DNA of 64,000 nt from Serilophus lunatus (Eukaryota; Chordata; Aves; Passeriformes; Eurylaimidae), in the NCBI GenBank assembly GCA_013399895.1, contig VXBA01004870.1:310001-374000 (forward strand), read 5' to 3'. The notes under the pieces are model-generated. The model worked only from the letters and a program-made list of their open reading frames with translations. It was not told where the DNA came from and searched no databases. The position numbers and the translations under genes were made by a program. Shown piece by piece: positions 12,201 to 24,200 of the stretch (positions within the stretch are counted from its first letter, which is position 1; each line of letters begins with the position of its first letter).

Positions 12201-15200
12201 AACTGTACCTGTTGTCCCGCACTTGGGTCCTTAATAGCTTTAATTACTGTTAGGTGTTGGTAACTATACAGCAATGTAAACTTGTGTATTTAAAGTGTGT
12301 GTCAGAATTGGATCGAGTTGTACAAAGATGCACTCTTTTAGCTCCAGAAAAAAGTACAACTTCTCACAGCTCAATAAGTAGCTATCATGTAGGTCACAGA
12401 CACTAGAAATTCAGTCCTCCAAAGTTAATCATGTGTTTTGAGCTTCTTCCATGGACATGGTATTGGAATTTCTGCAAATGCTAGTGGTTAGTTTCAGACG
12501 ACTGTTGAAGAGTGTTTTTGGGCTTGTCCTAAAACTAGTCAAAGAGCACATAATGAATTTGTTTTGAACTTAGTGTGACAGGTATAATACGTTTACCCTT
12601 CTGCCATATAGTCTTCTGATGACTTCATGTATGTATTCGAAACACTGCTATACAATATGTTGAAGAAGCAATCTCCTATTAGAAAGACAGATGTTCATAC
12701 AGTAGGAAAGTAAAGGCTTTCACGTGTTCCTGTGTTATCTCAGTGTTTGGGCCAGTTGAAATAATCAACTGAATGTCCTCAGCTTTGCCTTCCTCTAGCT
12801 GCATAGACAAACAAAACCAGCAAAACTTTAGAAAACCACAAAAAAAATGGGCAAGCCTACCTCTTCCACAAGCTGCTTTCAAAAGGCATGTTAGACTAAC
12901 TAGACAATCTAATATTGTCACTCTAAATACTGGGGCTTCTGCTGCTTAAGGAAATGACTACTAGGATTGTTCTGTTATCTTGGACTTTTCTCTTGCAAAA
13001 TATTTCCCTCTTTGAGGTAAAGTGAGAACCAGTTAGGATGAATGATTAAGGGACCATCTGAAACAGGGTGGTAAGAGAAGCAGAAGTCCATCACTTAGCT
13101 ACAAAGTTAGGCTGTCATGTGGGAGCACAGGTATATTTATGTCACACTTTGAAAAGTTCAATGTAACACTGTCTGCTGGAGCTGGTGCATTGTGAGTGTC
13201 TGCCTCGTTAGATCAAAGTGTTTCCACTGAGTTAACTGCTTTCAATGTATCTCTGAAGTGCAGCTTCTTCAGAATGTCTGGAAATGCTAGCCTAATAAAA
13301 GATCTATACTTATTGGCATGGGCTTTACTGGAAGGAAGTATGTTCTAAATTTTGAGTGATGCAACTTTGATATTTGTTCTGGCCTTCAATTTAAATATGT
13401 GAATTTCCTTAGATGGAAATGCCTAATTTTGCATTAAATGCAGGCAACTTACTGTCTTTACTTTCCTCTGTAAAAAAATAAAGTGAATTAATCTAGTGAA
13501 AGATGTCCTTGCCTGTGGCAAGGGGGTTGAAACTAGATGGTCTTTAATCTCCCTTCCAATGTGAACTATTCTATGAATTCTGTAGCTTAACTAGTTATAG
13601 CAATAGGAAGCTGACTTTTTTTTTTTAATAATGCAAAAGCTTGATTCAGGAAGTATCAACAATAGCACAGAACTACATGGCCTGCAGTATCTGGCACCAG
13701 TAGGTTGCTCTGGAAGTATATTAGATAAGGCAGCTTGTCTTGCTTCCAGTATCAAATTCAATCTAATTTCTCCTTTTTAGGTGCCTAAACCTGTACATCA
13801 GCCAGCTGCAGAGTTTTGCTCTACTTCAACTCTTCCAAAAGATCCAGTACTGAGAAGGGAAAAACTTCAGGATCTGATGACTCAGATACAGGGGACTTAC
13901 AACTTCATGCAAGTATGTTTTTCTCTGCTGTTGTAGCACAAAGCTCCAATAACACTACCAAAGGTTAGGCAAAACAGTGCTGACAATGTGTTTGCACTGA
14001 ATGAATGAATTTAGCTCTAATTAGGTAACGGCAGCTTGTCAAGTGAGAATGTTTCATTTGTATCTAGCATCTAATTTTTTTCCCACCAACTGGTGATATT
14101 TTTTTGAAAGGAATCTATTCTGGATTTTGATAAAGCTTCACCAAGTGCCATTGGTTCATCTCAACCTCCTTCAGTTACTCCAGCAAGTAGTCCTGTAGGT
14201 AGGTGATACTGTAAGTGTAAATGATATGTAAAATTTTGCAAGCACTAACAGGGTTTGCTTGGGCTGTACATCAGTAGGCCAGGTGAAGACAGGTTGTCTA
14301 ACTAGAAAAAATAGGCCATCATAAGAAACTGTTTGGGTGGTTCTTGGGCTGTAAAACTCAATTACCCAGTTCTAGGGGTTTTTTGAAATCTGGAAAATAG
14401 GTATCTTGTTTGTTGTAAAAATATTTTTATCACTGAATTCCTGTCCTTTTCAAAACCTGGAGTTCTCAACTGAGTGTAGTTGACTGATACTAGGTCTAAA
14501 TATTTGCAGTGCGTATGCTAAAAATAGTGTGCATCTTCATACACCAAGTGCTTTTGAGAAATAGAACTGCATGCTGAAACTATATGTAGTGTTTGAATTT
14601 AAAAGTAAACATTGCTTAATGTGTTGTATTTTTACATATTTTTACAGCTTCAAAAGAACAGAAACTGCCAAGTCAGAGTGATTTTCTTCAACAGCCCCTT
14701 CAGGTAAGTTGAAGTTAGGATTGGCCTAACAGGCAGATTAGAGGTTATTTACTGGCATGGATTTATACTTTAATTGACTTTTCTTGCCAATTGCTTTGTA
14801 CCAAATTTCATATAATATAGTAGCTTGTAAGCTGACCAAGTTCTCTGCTCTTCTGCTTTAAAAGCAGCAATAAATGCTTGAAATTTATTGGAGTTGTAAA
14901 GTATGTTGAAGATGTGCTGAAATGGTTTAGATAGTTAACACCTAGATTTAGGTCATAGCTAATAGGTATGTGCAGAAGAACATTGTTTATTTCCTAGGTA
15001 GTGCATATTTTCATCTTTGAGATCCTCACTTGTGCCAAAGATAATGTCTCAAGCTTGGGTAGCCATAAATTCACTTACTGTGCTTTCATGTCTTTCTGCT
15101 TTGGCTTTTAAATAGGCTTTCTGTCCACTCACAAGAATTCCTAAAAAATTGACTGACTGGTCAAAGCACTTCAGTTTCTGTCTTATAGGAAATGCCCAGA

Positions 15201-18200
15201 GTGAGTTTTATTGAAACCAAACATTTAATTTTTTCAAAAACTTTCTCTGTCTTCTCTCCTCACAAGGCTGCTGCTTCATCCATGGCACTGCACAGTTCAA
15301 ATACTTCCCTGGCATCTGCTGATCATACTATTTCTGGCTCTGAAACTGAAGACTTGGTGACACCACAGGTAATATACTCTGGAGTTCATTGGCATTCTGA
15401 GATCTGTGCAGCCAGCCCTGACAGAAACCTTGGCTCCCCTGGGTAACTCTACTTGAACAACATAAAGGAACAGAGTGCAAGTGGCAGCAGTAGTGTAGCC
15501 TACAATCTGGAAGATGGTTGGAAAATTCTTCCTAATACTGCATGTATGCAAAGTGAACAGTCTGCTCCTTGAAACATAAAGGGTGTAGGATGAAAAATGC
15601 ACACTAGAAAGTGTGGTGCATATTCTTGTAGGAATATGTGAGCAGCACAAAATGTTTACTTTGGTAGAATATTCCCTCTAATAATGAGAGAGGTTGCATA
15701 AATTGGGATGAATGTTGTCACAAAATAGCAGACCTGTGTGTAAGCCGAAGACTAATATTTTTTTCAAGCACTAACTGAACAAATACTGGGAATCTGACTC
15801 CCTAGTGTTCATCCACAATTTCAAACTTTTCTTAACTACTTATGTGCAGTTGAATTTTCAAATAACACTCAACATTTTTCAGCTCTAAGCAATAATTTCC
15901 ATTTATGCAGATCATTCTCTTTGTGAAATGTGTTGCTGGCTCTTTTCTGTTGGACCCCAAGTCAGTGTATGTAGATTATAATAGGAAACTATTCATGCTT
16001 TTTAAACTACTTCTTCCTGACGTACATGTTATCAGCATACTGTGCAAGCAGCACTTAAATCTTTTTATTATATGCTATATAGTTGAATGTAATGGTCTTG
16101 ACAAGGATATTATAGTCTTGCTGCCATTTGAATCAGCAGTTTTGTCCTGATCTTTGACACCTTCTCTCACTTCTACAGTGTCATAAGACTTACTATGCTG
16201 ACAAAGATTCAATAATTTTACTGCTTAATACGCATTTAGAAGACTAAAGTAGAACATGCGATTTAGTAGAATGTTCTGAGGTTTCTTGCAAACTTACTGT
16301 TTGAAATTAGGGTTGCTTGTGGTCAGCGTATGTGTCTAGTCCCTTTGGCTTGAGGAATAGTGTCTGCCTTTTTTCAGGCCTGCTTCTCATAGGAAGCAAT
16401 GGGAAAGTTTTGTTTGGTCCCAGCACTACCAGGGAGTATACTCCATGGTGACAGTGCTCTCTCCTGGTGTGCAAGTGCACACCAGTGCTGTCTGACCCTC
16501 CTGTGATGTGTGTACATGGTCAGCATGGAATTGGTAGTCATTAGCCCTAGGCTTTGTATTTAAGTATTAAGCAATTCCTAAGCTTAGCATTACAAGTGTG
16601 AGCTAACTATAGAACATGGAGGCTTTGCAAAAGCAAACCAAAGCTTGGCTCTGAAGCTTTGTTCAGTAGAGCTTACGAGAAGCTTAATATAAGATGTGCT
16701 TTTCCATTTAATTCAATGAGACAGGTGTGTTGCAGACTTCACTGTAAGTAACTGCTTGAAGAAATCTACAGATCTTAAAATTATCTGAGTTTGCAGGGCT
16801 AGTTTTACAACCAGTTGTGCAGGAAGGGTAATCTAAGTCTGAATCTCTAGAACTAATTACTTGAAGCTTTGGGTTAAGATGACTATTTAGTACTTTAGCT
16901 TTGAATTTAATGTTTGTTCTGGTCTTTCAAAATCCATTTGTTTCAACTTATGCACTGGTGTTTCATAGCTCTACCAGAACTCTGTAGTACTACTTGTAAA
17001 AGCAAGTGCATGTATGGCTTCTTCTAGGCAACAACATCCCTTTCTCAAGAGACTGAGAAATACAGTTCCCAGCCACTGTATCAGACAAGTTCACGTATTT
17101 CTGAACCACTGATACCTAAAAAGATTGAAATTGCCCAGGTGAGCTATCAAATACAGGTAAAGTAAATATATTAGTTGCTGAAATGTAAGGCTCTAGGCAT
17201 GTTCCTTTTGACTTCTGATGCCTATAAATATCAGTATTCTAAACCAACACTTGACTTTTCCATCTGCACAGATGAGACCTAATGCTGTTTAATAATGTCT
17301 AGACACCTCAGCATTGTTTCTAATCTGAAACATGATTAAGTTGGGAAGGGGGGGGGGAATCAAACCTCCCAGACTTTCTAAATTCCTCCAGAAAAGGAAA
17401 GTCACTCTTGATATCAGCCAGAGAATCATCTTTCTGCAAATGGATCAGAAAGCATTCAGTGTTTCTTTACTGTTAGGAAAAATACCTAATGTCTCTTTGT
17501 TGTGAAATTATTGCAATGAATGGTATGTATAGTAGCTCATAGGCACATTTCACTTAATCAGCAGAGACTGCAATAGAAGTACTGTTTGCTGAGGATGCAC
17601 AGCAAGATTTGAAATTGTAAGCAAAAGCTATTTTGTAGCTCTGCTATGTCCAACTGTCATCCTGTAGAAACTGCTGACTTCTGTCAGTCTAGGCTTTAGA
17701 ACAAATTAACTGCTTCTGTTACTGCCTGATAATTATCAAGTGACCTTTCATTACATTTGTTCTTTCCCCAGGCAACCATTCCCCTCCCAAGTGAGACACA
17801 GTCACCATTGCCTACTTCAAGCACCCCCATGTCATCAGTACCACCAGCACAAAGCTTTCAGTCTCCTCCAGCAAGCAGCAGTTCTGTTACTATAACAGCA
17901 GCTCCCTTTCAGGCTATGCAGACTGTAAGTAAGGCCACAGGAAAATAATTGACAGCTTTAGTAACTTGGGACAATAGTGAGAAACTGGCTTCTCTCGGTA
18001 TAGTGCAGAACTTGAGACGGTTTTGTTTTAACATTAAAAACCTAGATTAGCACTTCTGCTTTTCTAGTGCCTTCAGAACTTAAAAACAGATCATCTAAAA
18101 ATAAAAACTGGTTTTACTCTGTATAGCCCCCAAACCTAATATTGGGATATATTAGTAGCCTCAAGGAACTAAGAGGGAGAAGTCAGGCCTGAAATCAACA

Positions 18201-21200
18201 GATTTATAGTTGTGCCCCAAGGTAAGGTTGATGGTACCTAAATTGTTCCTAGGAATAGATTGACTGCATAGGAAAGAGAGAATCCTGAAGTATATAGCTG
18301 TTAGGACAAAAAGCTTTCTGAAGCCTGAATCTATCTTGCTGCTTTTGAAACTTTCCTCAGTCCACCTGAATCATGGAAAATGTGTCCTTGATAAAGACTG
18401 GTGTGTAGCTCACTATCCTATCTTGTTAACAAGTAGACAATATACATGTCTAGTTCCCACACAGTCCAAGTTCTTTATTGCAAAGAGAATATCAGCAGTG
18501 GTGTGTGGCCTGAAAAAGTAGTATCTAACATTGGTACTGCCTGGTCACCTGCATTGCAGGCTTAGAGATTGAGGAACAGTCCCCATTTAGTTGTTAATGT
18601 TGCTTTCTCTGTACTTGGTCTTAGTGCCCTGATAACATTCTTTAGAAGATGTTAGAAACCTTCATTTAATGTTCTTGCTCAATAGAAAGTTTAGAGGGCA
18701 CTGATTGTACAAAAGCATTTTAGAGGGCACTGATTCTGCAAAAGCATTTTTTATTTCAACCAATGTACCTATGCAGTTCCATAACTTGCATAACTTACTG
18801 GACGGTATCTTCCAGTATTGAGATATGTGGCAGGATTTGGTGGAAGAAGGTAGCTAACAGCCACTCGAAGCATAGGAATTAATAACTAAAACCTCAGTGA
18901 CATCCTTATGTGGTCTATAGTAAAATCACTGCATTGACTTTTTCTGCTTGGTATTCTTGTTCTGTATTTGTAGAAGAAGTTCAAGTAGAACCCTCCTCAG
19001 AGGTGCAAAATTTTGATACACCTTACAAATAATGTAAGTGGTGGTAGGGAGGTGGTTCTTCTTAAGCTGCATCTGTTTAAATTATGCTAAGTGGATAGGT
19101 GGTGATTATAGGTGGTGATTCTTACTGCAAGTAGAGAAATTAGCAGCATGCTTTGATCGAGGAATGCAGAGTCTTTTGGGGACCCAGGCTGTAAATTGTT
19201 GTAGTATGAATATGGAGTCTCGGTCTCAATCATTCTAGTTATGTCTGAACCTTGTGGCTGTGTTCAGAGTGTTTTGATCATAATGGTACCGCTGAAAGTT
19301 CATTTGAACCAGTGCCATATTCTCAGATATGTTAAATGTTCAAGATTTCTCTTGGGATTTTTGGGTAAACCAAGCAAACGTCTGTCACAAAATTGCTAGA
19401 ATGTTCATTCCTCTTGTAGTGGTAGCAGTCTTTAACTTTTCAATGCAGGGTTTTCTTCTTTTCTACATTGCTTAGGTTCTTATTGCTGCTAGGAAAACAC
19501 AGCTATTGGATTTGAGTAGAGTTGGGAGTCAGTTCCTTGCCAAATAGTGTCATCACAGTGACAGTAATGAAAGTATCTGATTACATGTCCTCACATGTCC
19601 TCACATGTCCTCACATGTCCTCACATGTCCTCACATGTCCTCACATGTCCTCACATGTCCTCACATGTCCTCACATGTCCTCACATGTCCATCTACAGTA
19701 GCAGCAATAGAAAGCTGAAAGGCAGACCTGACCTGTAGCCCTAATCCTTTATTCAAATTCCACCTGTAACCTTCACTGTAAGAAAAGTTGCTACAAATAC
19801 TTAAGAATGTGTTGACAGCCTCATTGCACAGCATCCAATCTCTTTTAGAAAGAATATTGCTTTGGGTCACTTTTCTTTTACCAGATGAAAGGATCAAAAA
19901 TTAAGGAAAACACAGACTCTTATTTTACAGTGGTTTAGGATTTATGGTCAGTACTTCAGTATCATGAGGAGTTTCTGTGCTCCCTCTTAGAGGCAGGACT
20001 TAGTTTCTTGACTCTAGAAATGTGTTTATATCCTGCATTAATTATAGACGCTTCTGAAAATTGCAAGAATTGTCAAGCTGTGAAGCTGTTCCTTGCATCT
20101 ACCTGTAATTTCATCCTAGTCTGTCTTCAGAGTTTATCGTCTTGGAAAATGATCAGATGCACTCCTAGACCTGGCATCAGTATTGCTGATGGCTTTTTTT
20201 GTGAAATTTAGACCCTTTTACTCAAAATAGATTTCTCTCCTATTTGATGTTGACACTAGTCGTCACTTTTGACAACATCATTTCTGGTTGTTCTGTGTTA
20301 CTGGCTATAAAGTATAATTACAGTCAGTGGAGTGACTTAACTCTGATTAGATCTAACTGCAGTAATATCTGCTCATCATCATACTTCCCACGTTATAACA
20401 TTTGAATTACAAGACTGTTACTTAGGTTGTGTGTTTAATCTCAGGGGACTTTTTCAATGAGTAAGAGAGTTGAAGCTCAATTTACTGAAGGGGCAAAGGC
20501 TGTCTAATAAGGTGCTGAGTAGAAAGTAGTGTTATCGTGTTCCAAGACCTGTATAAAGACCTGGATTAAGCCCAGATATGAATATTTCCTCCCATTATAG
20601 GCTGTCCCAGCTTCAGGTTGAGCTGTAGGACATGCAGTCAGTGACTTTAACACTGCATTTCCCATAGAAGAAAAATAGCTCATTATAGGATAACAGTACT
20701 CAATCAACAGAACAATTAACTATGGTCAAATCAAGGTGTTTCTTGGGTAGTAGCTGTGTAAGTGGGAGCGTGTTCTATAAGTTTACTGAGAGGGAAAAAG
20801 ATGGATTAATGTACAATATTTTTGATTATTTCTAAGAAACAGTTGGTGTTCTAGAAACATATGTTAAAAAGCATATGGGTTTAAAGCACAGTATAGCAGG
20901 GTGGTGGCACTAGTCAGAGACTTCAGCTGGTAGTGTTAAGCACTTATCTTCAAATATGTTGTAGGTATTTAAAGTGAATGCACCACTGCCTCCACGTAAG
21001 GACCAGGAAATTAAGGAGGATTCTTCCTATTCAGCAGGATATAACCAGAGTTTCTCTACAGCAAGTACACAGACTCCTCCTCAATGCCAGTTGCAGTCTT
21101 CTCACGTTGCAGAACAAACCTCTCTCTCACAAGAAACTCTGTCTTCAGGTAAGAACTGCACTTGGATCTGTATTTCAAGTAGTCTTTAAAAATCTTCAGT

Positions 21201-24200
21201 TTATAATAGTATATAAATGGTATATAAACTTAAATTCAAAACAGTGAAATGAAAGGCTGGTTCAAACTTGTTTCTCTATTAGAAGAATAGACTGTGTCAC
21301 CTATGTGCCTGAATTTCCCAGCAAGTAAGAAATTCAAGCATGTAGTGATACTTGTCAGTCAAACAATTGTTTGCTTGGAATTGAACCAATGATGAAATAT
21401 TCTTGTCTGGAACCATACATTTGTTCTCTAGTAATGGTGCTGGGAGTTGCTGAATGCTAAACAAGAAGGTTGGGATAAGTGTTCAGTCTTCTAGTGGCCT
21501 TGAGCTGTTGTGTTCAATACAAACCTGACCTGCTTGACATTCAGAGAGTGCACTGGGTAGATTTATACAGCTGATATGGAATTTGACATGAAACTAGCTC
21601 CTAAATGTCTCAAAGAGGTTTCAGCATGAAAGTAAGTGACAACCAGGGATCTGTATTCATAAGACTATCTCATCAAATGACTCAAGGTCACCTAGATCTA
21701 CTGTTTTTCTGCCAGAGTGATTTTTACAGTACTTTTTTTACAGAAACAGACTGTGTGTGAAGTCAGACACACAAAGAACTCAAAGAACAGCAAAAGTACA
21801 GCAGTCAAGAGAGCATGTTGAGCTTCAATGCTCCTTCTCATCACTGAGACTGCAAGTGATCAGCCTTCTGTACATATTTTATGGAAAAATCATCCATTTT
21901 TGATTAGCCTTGTGCAGTGCTTCTGCACAAAGAGGTTTATACTGTTGCTCTTGATTGGTTTTAAGCTTCTTGGATTGATATAAAGCAATTGTGGAAATAT
22001 AAATATAGACTTTGCAATCATGAGTAAAGTTAACCACTCAACCATTCCGAGTTAAAAGCATTCTTGAATGTGTTGCTTGAGGCTGAACTGCCTAATAACA
22101 TGCAGTAGGAATGTCTCTTGAAGAGACTGAACTCAATATCTGCCTTGCATATTTATCTTATTGCTGTCTAGATAAGATTGAGGTGGTATCATCATTTTGA
22201 AGGATGTCCCTACTGAAGTGACCTAGTTCATCCGATAATAACTGAGGTCTTGCTAGCAAAACAATATTGGCTCCAAGTGAGAAATCTTAATGAAATGTTA
22301 CTTGATTTTATGCTAGATTGGTTTTTTCATGCTGCTAGCAAGCTTGTTCTCAGCTATGCAACTGATTCCTCTTGAATGCATTAGAAGCTTACACTGATGG
22401 CCTGAGCTGTCTGTAGTAGGCTTTAAAAAGCATGATGGGCTACAAAAATAAGGGAAGGATCCCCACTTAACTGAAATAATGACGAGGCAGCAGAACAGAA
22501 TACTCAGAGCAGCTTGATCAGTCTCTGAATATCCTAGTGCTGCCCTTGCTTCTAGGTGTGGTAACTTACTGCAATTGCAAAAAGCTTTGAATTCATCTGT
22601 GCCTTCTGTTTTAAGCAGTGAGCTATCAACCTGATGGAGCTGTTCCTGTTAGCAATGGTAGCCTTGCCTTTTATCCAGCACAGGCCAATGTTATTCCTAG
22701 ACCCCCTCAGCCTTACCTCAACAGTCGTGGGTCTGTCAGAGGATCTGCTAGAGGTGGAAGGTCATTGTCTAATTCATATCGCTCCCCTGGTGGCTACAAA
22801 GGTATGTCTGTATTTACTGCTAACTTAAAAAACCCCCAATGAACTAGCACTAGGTTGTTATTTTAACAACACTGTATTAAATTCAGGTTCTATATGTGAA
22901 ACTTCCAAAAACAACACTTTAAGGGCAATATGCAGAGAATGAGGTCCTCTGTTGTAGCATTTAAGGAAGTACATTATGACTTGTAGTCCCTGTACTTGAG
23001 GTGTCAGGTCAAGTGGCAGAGTAAATTTCACAGCCTTCCTAATTGTGAAGATATAAACTTTCAGTAATAGTGAAGTGTTACCAGATTATTTAATTGTATG
23101 AGTCTTTCTGTTTGCTATTTCATTTAATGTTCTTAACTTGTGACTTACTTTATCCTCTGTGGGCATCTGTTTCCCTGATAACTTGGGCAGCATTTTTCTC
23201 ACCAAATATCATTTGCAGCATTTGCCCAAAACTAGATGGTCTTTGCTTGGCACTGCTGGCTTTAATATTACCAGCAGAAAGAAAGCAGGATGGGGGAGAG
23301 GCTCCCAGTAGGGAAGAGCCCTTTTTATATTTATAATAAACTGAAGAGTTTTAAGAGGGGGATTATTTGGTCTCTTTAAACCAGTTGCTCTTTTGCTGCT
23401 GCCTGAATTACTGTAGAAAGTAGCACCTGACTTGAAGCAGATACTAACTTAAGGTTGTTGGTAGGGGCATGTACCAGATGATGAGTTCTATAGTTGTAAC
23501 TTAGCAGCAGTTAAGTGTTTGGTAGTATCTGATATGAAATTGCTTACAGCTCCTCTTTGGTAATTAAATAACAGCATAAGTTAATAGCTTAAATTGTAGG
23601 TTACTAGCTAAAAAGGTAAGCTATTATGATAGCACCTAAATGTATAACAGTAATAGCTAAGTGTATGTAATAGCAAATAAAAGTATTTCTCAATTCTGTT
23701 AAATCCTGGGTTTGGATCTAGCAAGCCTTTTGGCTGTTCTGTGAAATCCCATTAGTATCACAGGCAATTGGTAGGGTCTGATGTTAATATTTTTAAACAT
23801 GAGATTTTGATTAATGCATGATGGATAGTTAGGAGTATCTAATGAAATGTATTTGTTATAGGAGTAGTAAGACTCTGTTCCAAATTCTGAATTTAAGAAT
23901 AGCTGTGTTAATGTATAATTTAATATGCATAACTGCCAACAAAGAGCTCTAGTTGTATTCTGGACATGTACTATAAACCAAACAATGAATGATATTGAAT
24001 AATCAACTCTATTTGAACAGGTTTTGATGCTTACAGAGGTTCACCTTCAATAACTAATGGCAACTATGGCCAACTACAGTTCCCTGGTAGAGATTATGCT
24101 GGAATGCCATATTCTCAGAGGGTAAGTATTGACTTTGTTTCCAAGTATTGACTTTGTTTCCAATAGCCTTCCACTGTACAGGAGCTAAGTCTTCTAATAT

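Larger units (their letters stand above)
8712..13780 (+). other. Longest CAPRIN2 intron (5.07 kb)
   Basis: No exon, RNA gene or long open frame is recognised. It carries a CR1-like 3' end at about 13505-13585 and an 8-bp-arm inverted repeat at 10039-10058. The rest is AT-rich sequence without visible repeats. Confidence 0.75.
17925..20964 (+). other. CAPRIN2 intron with minisatellite
   Basis: A 3.04-kb intron downstream of the last cassette exon. It holds the 29-bp duplication at 18690-18748 and the decamer array at 19583-19690. No gene is recognised in the remainder. Confidence 0.8.

Noticed and set aside
23215..23265. AACTAGATGGTCTTTG as another CR1 end
   Set aside because: Only about 16 bases fit and the expected CCTTCCAAC segment does not follow.
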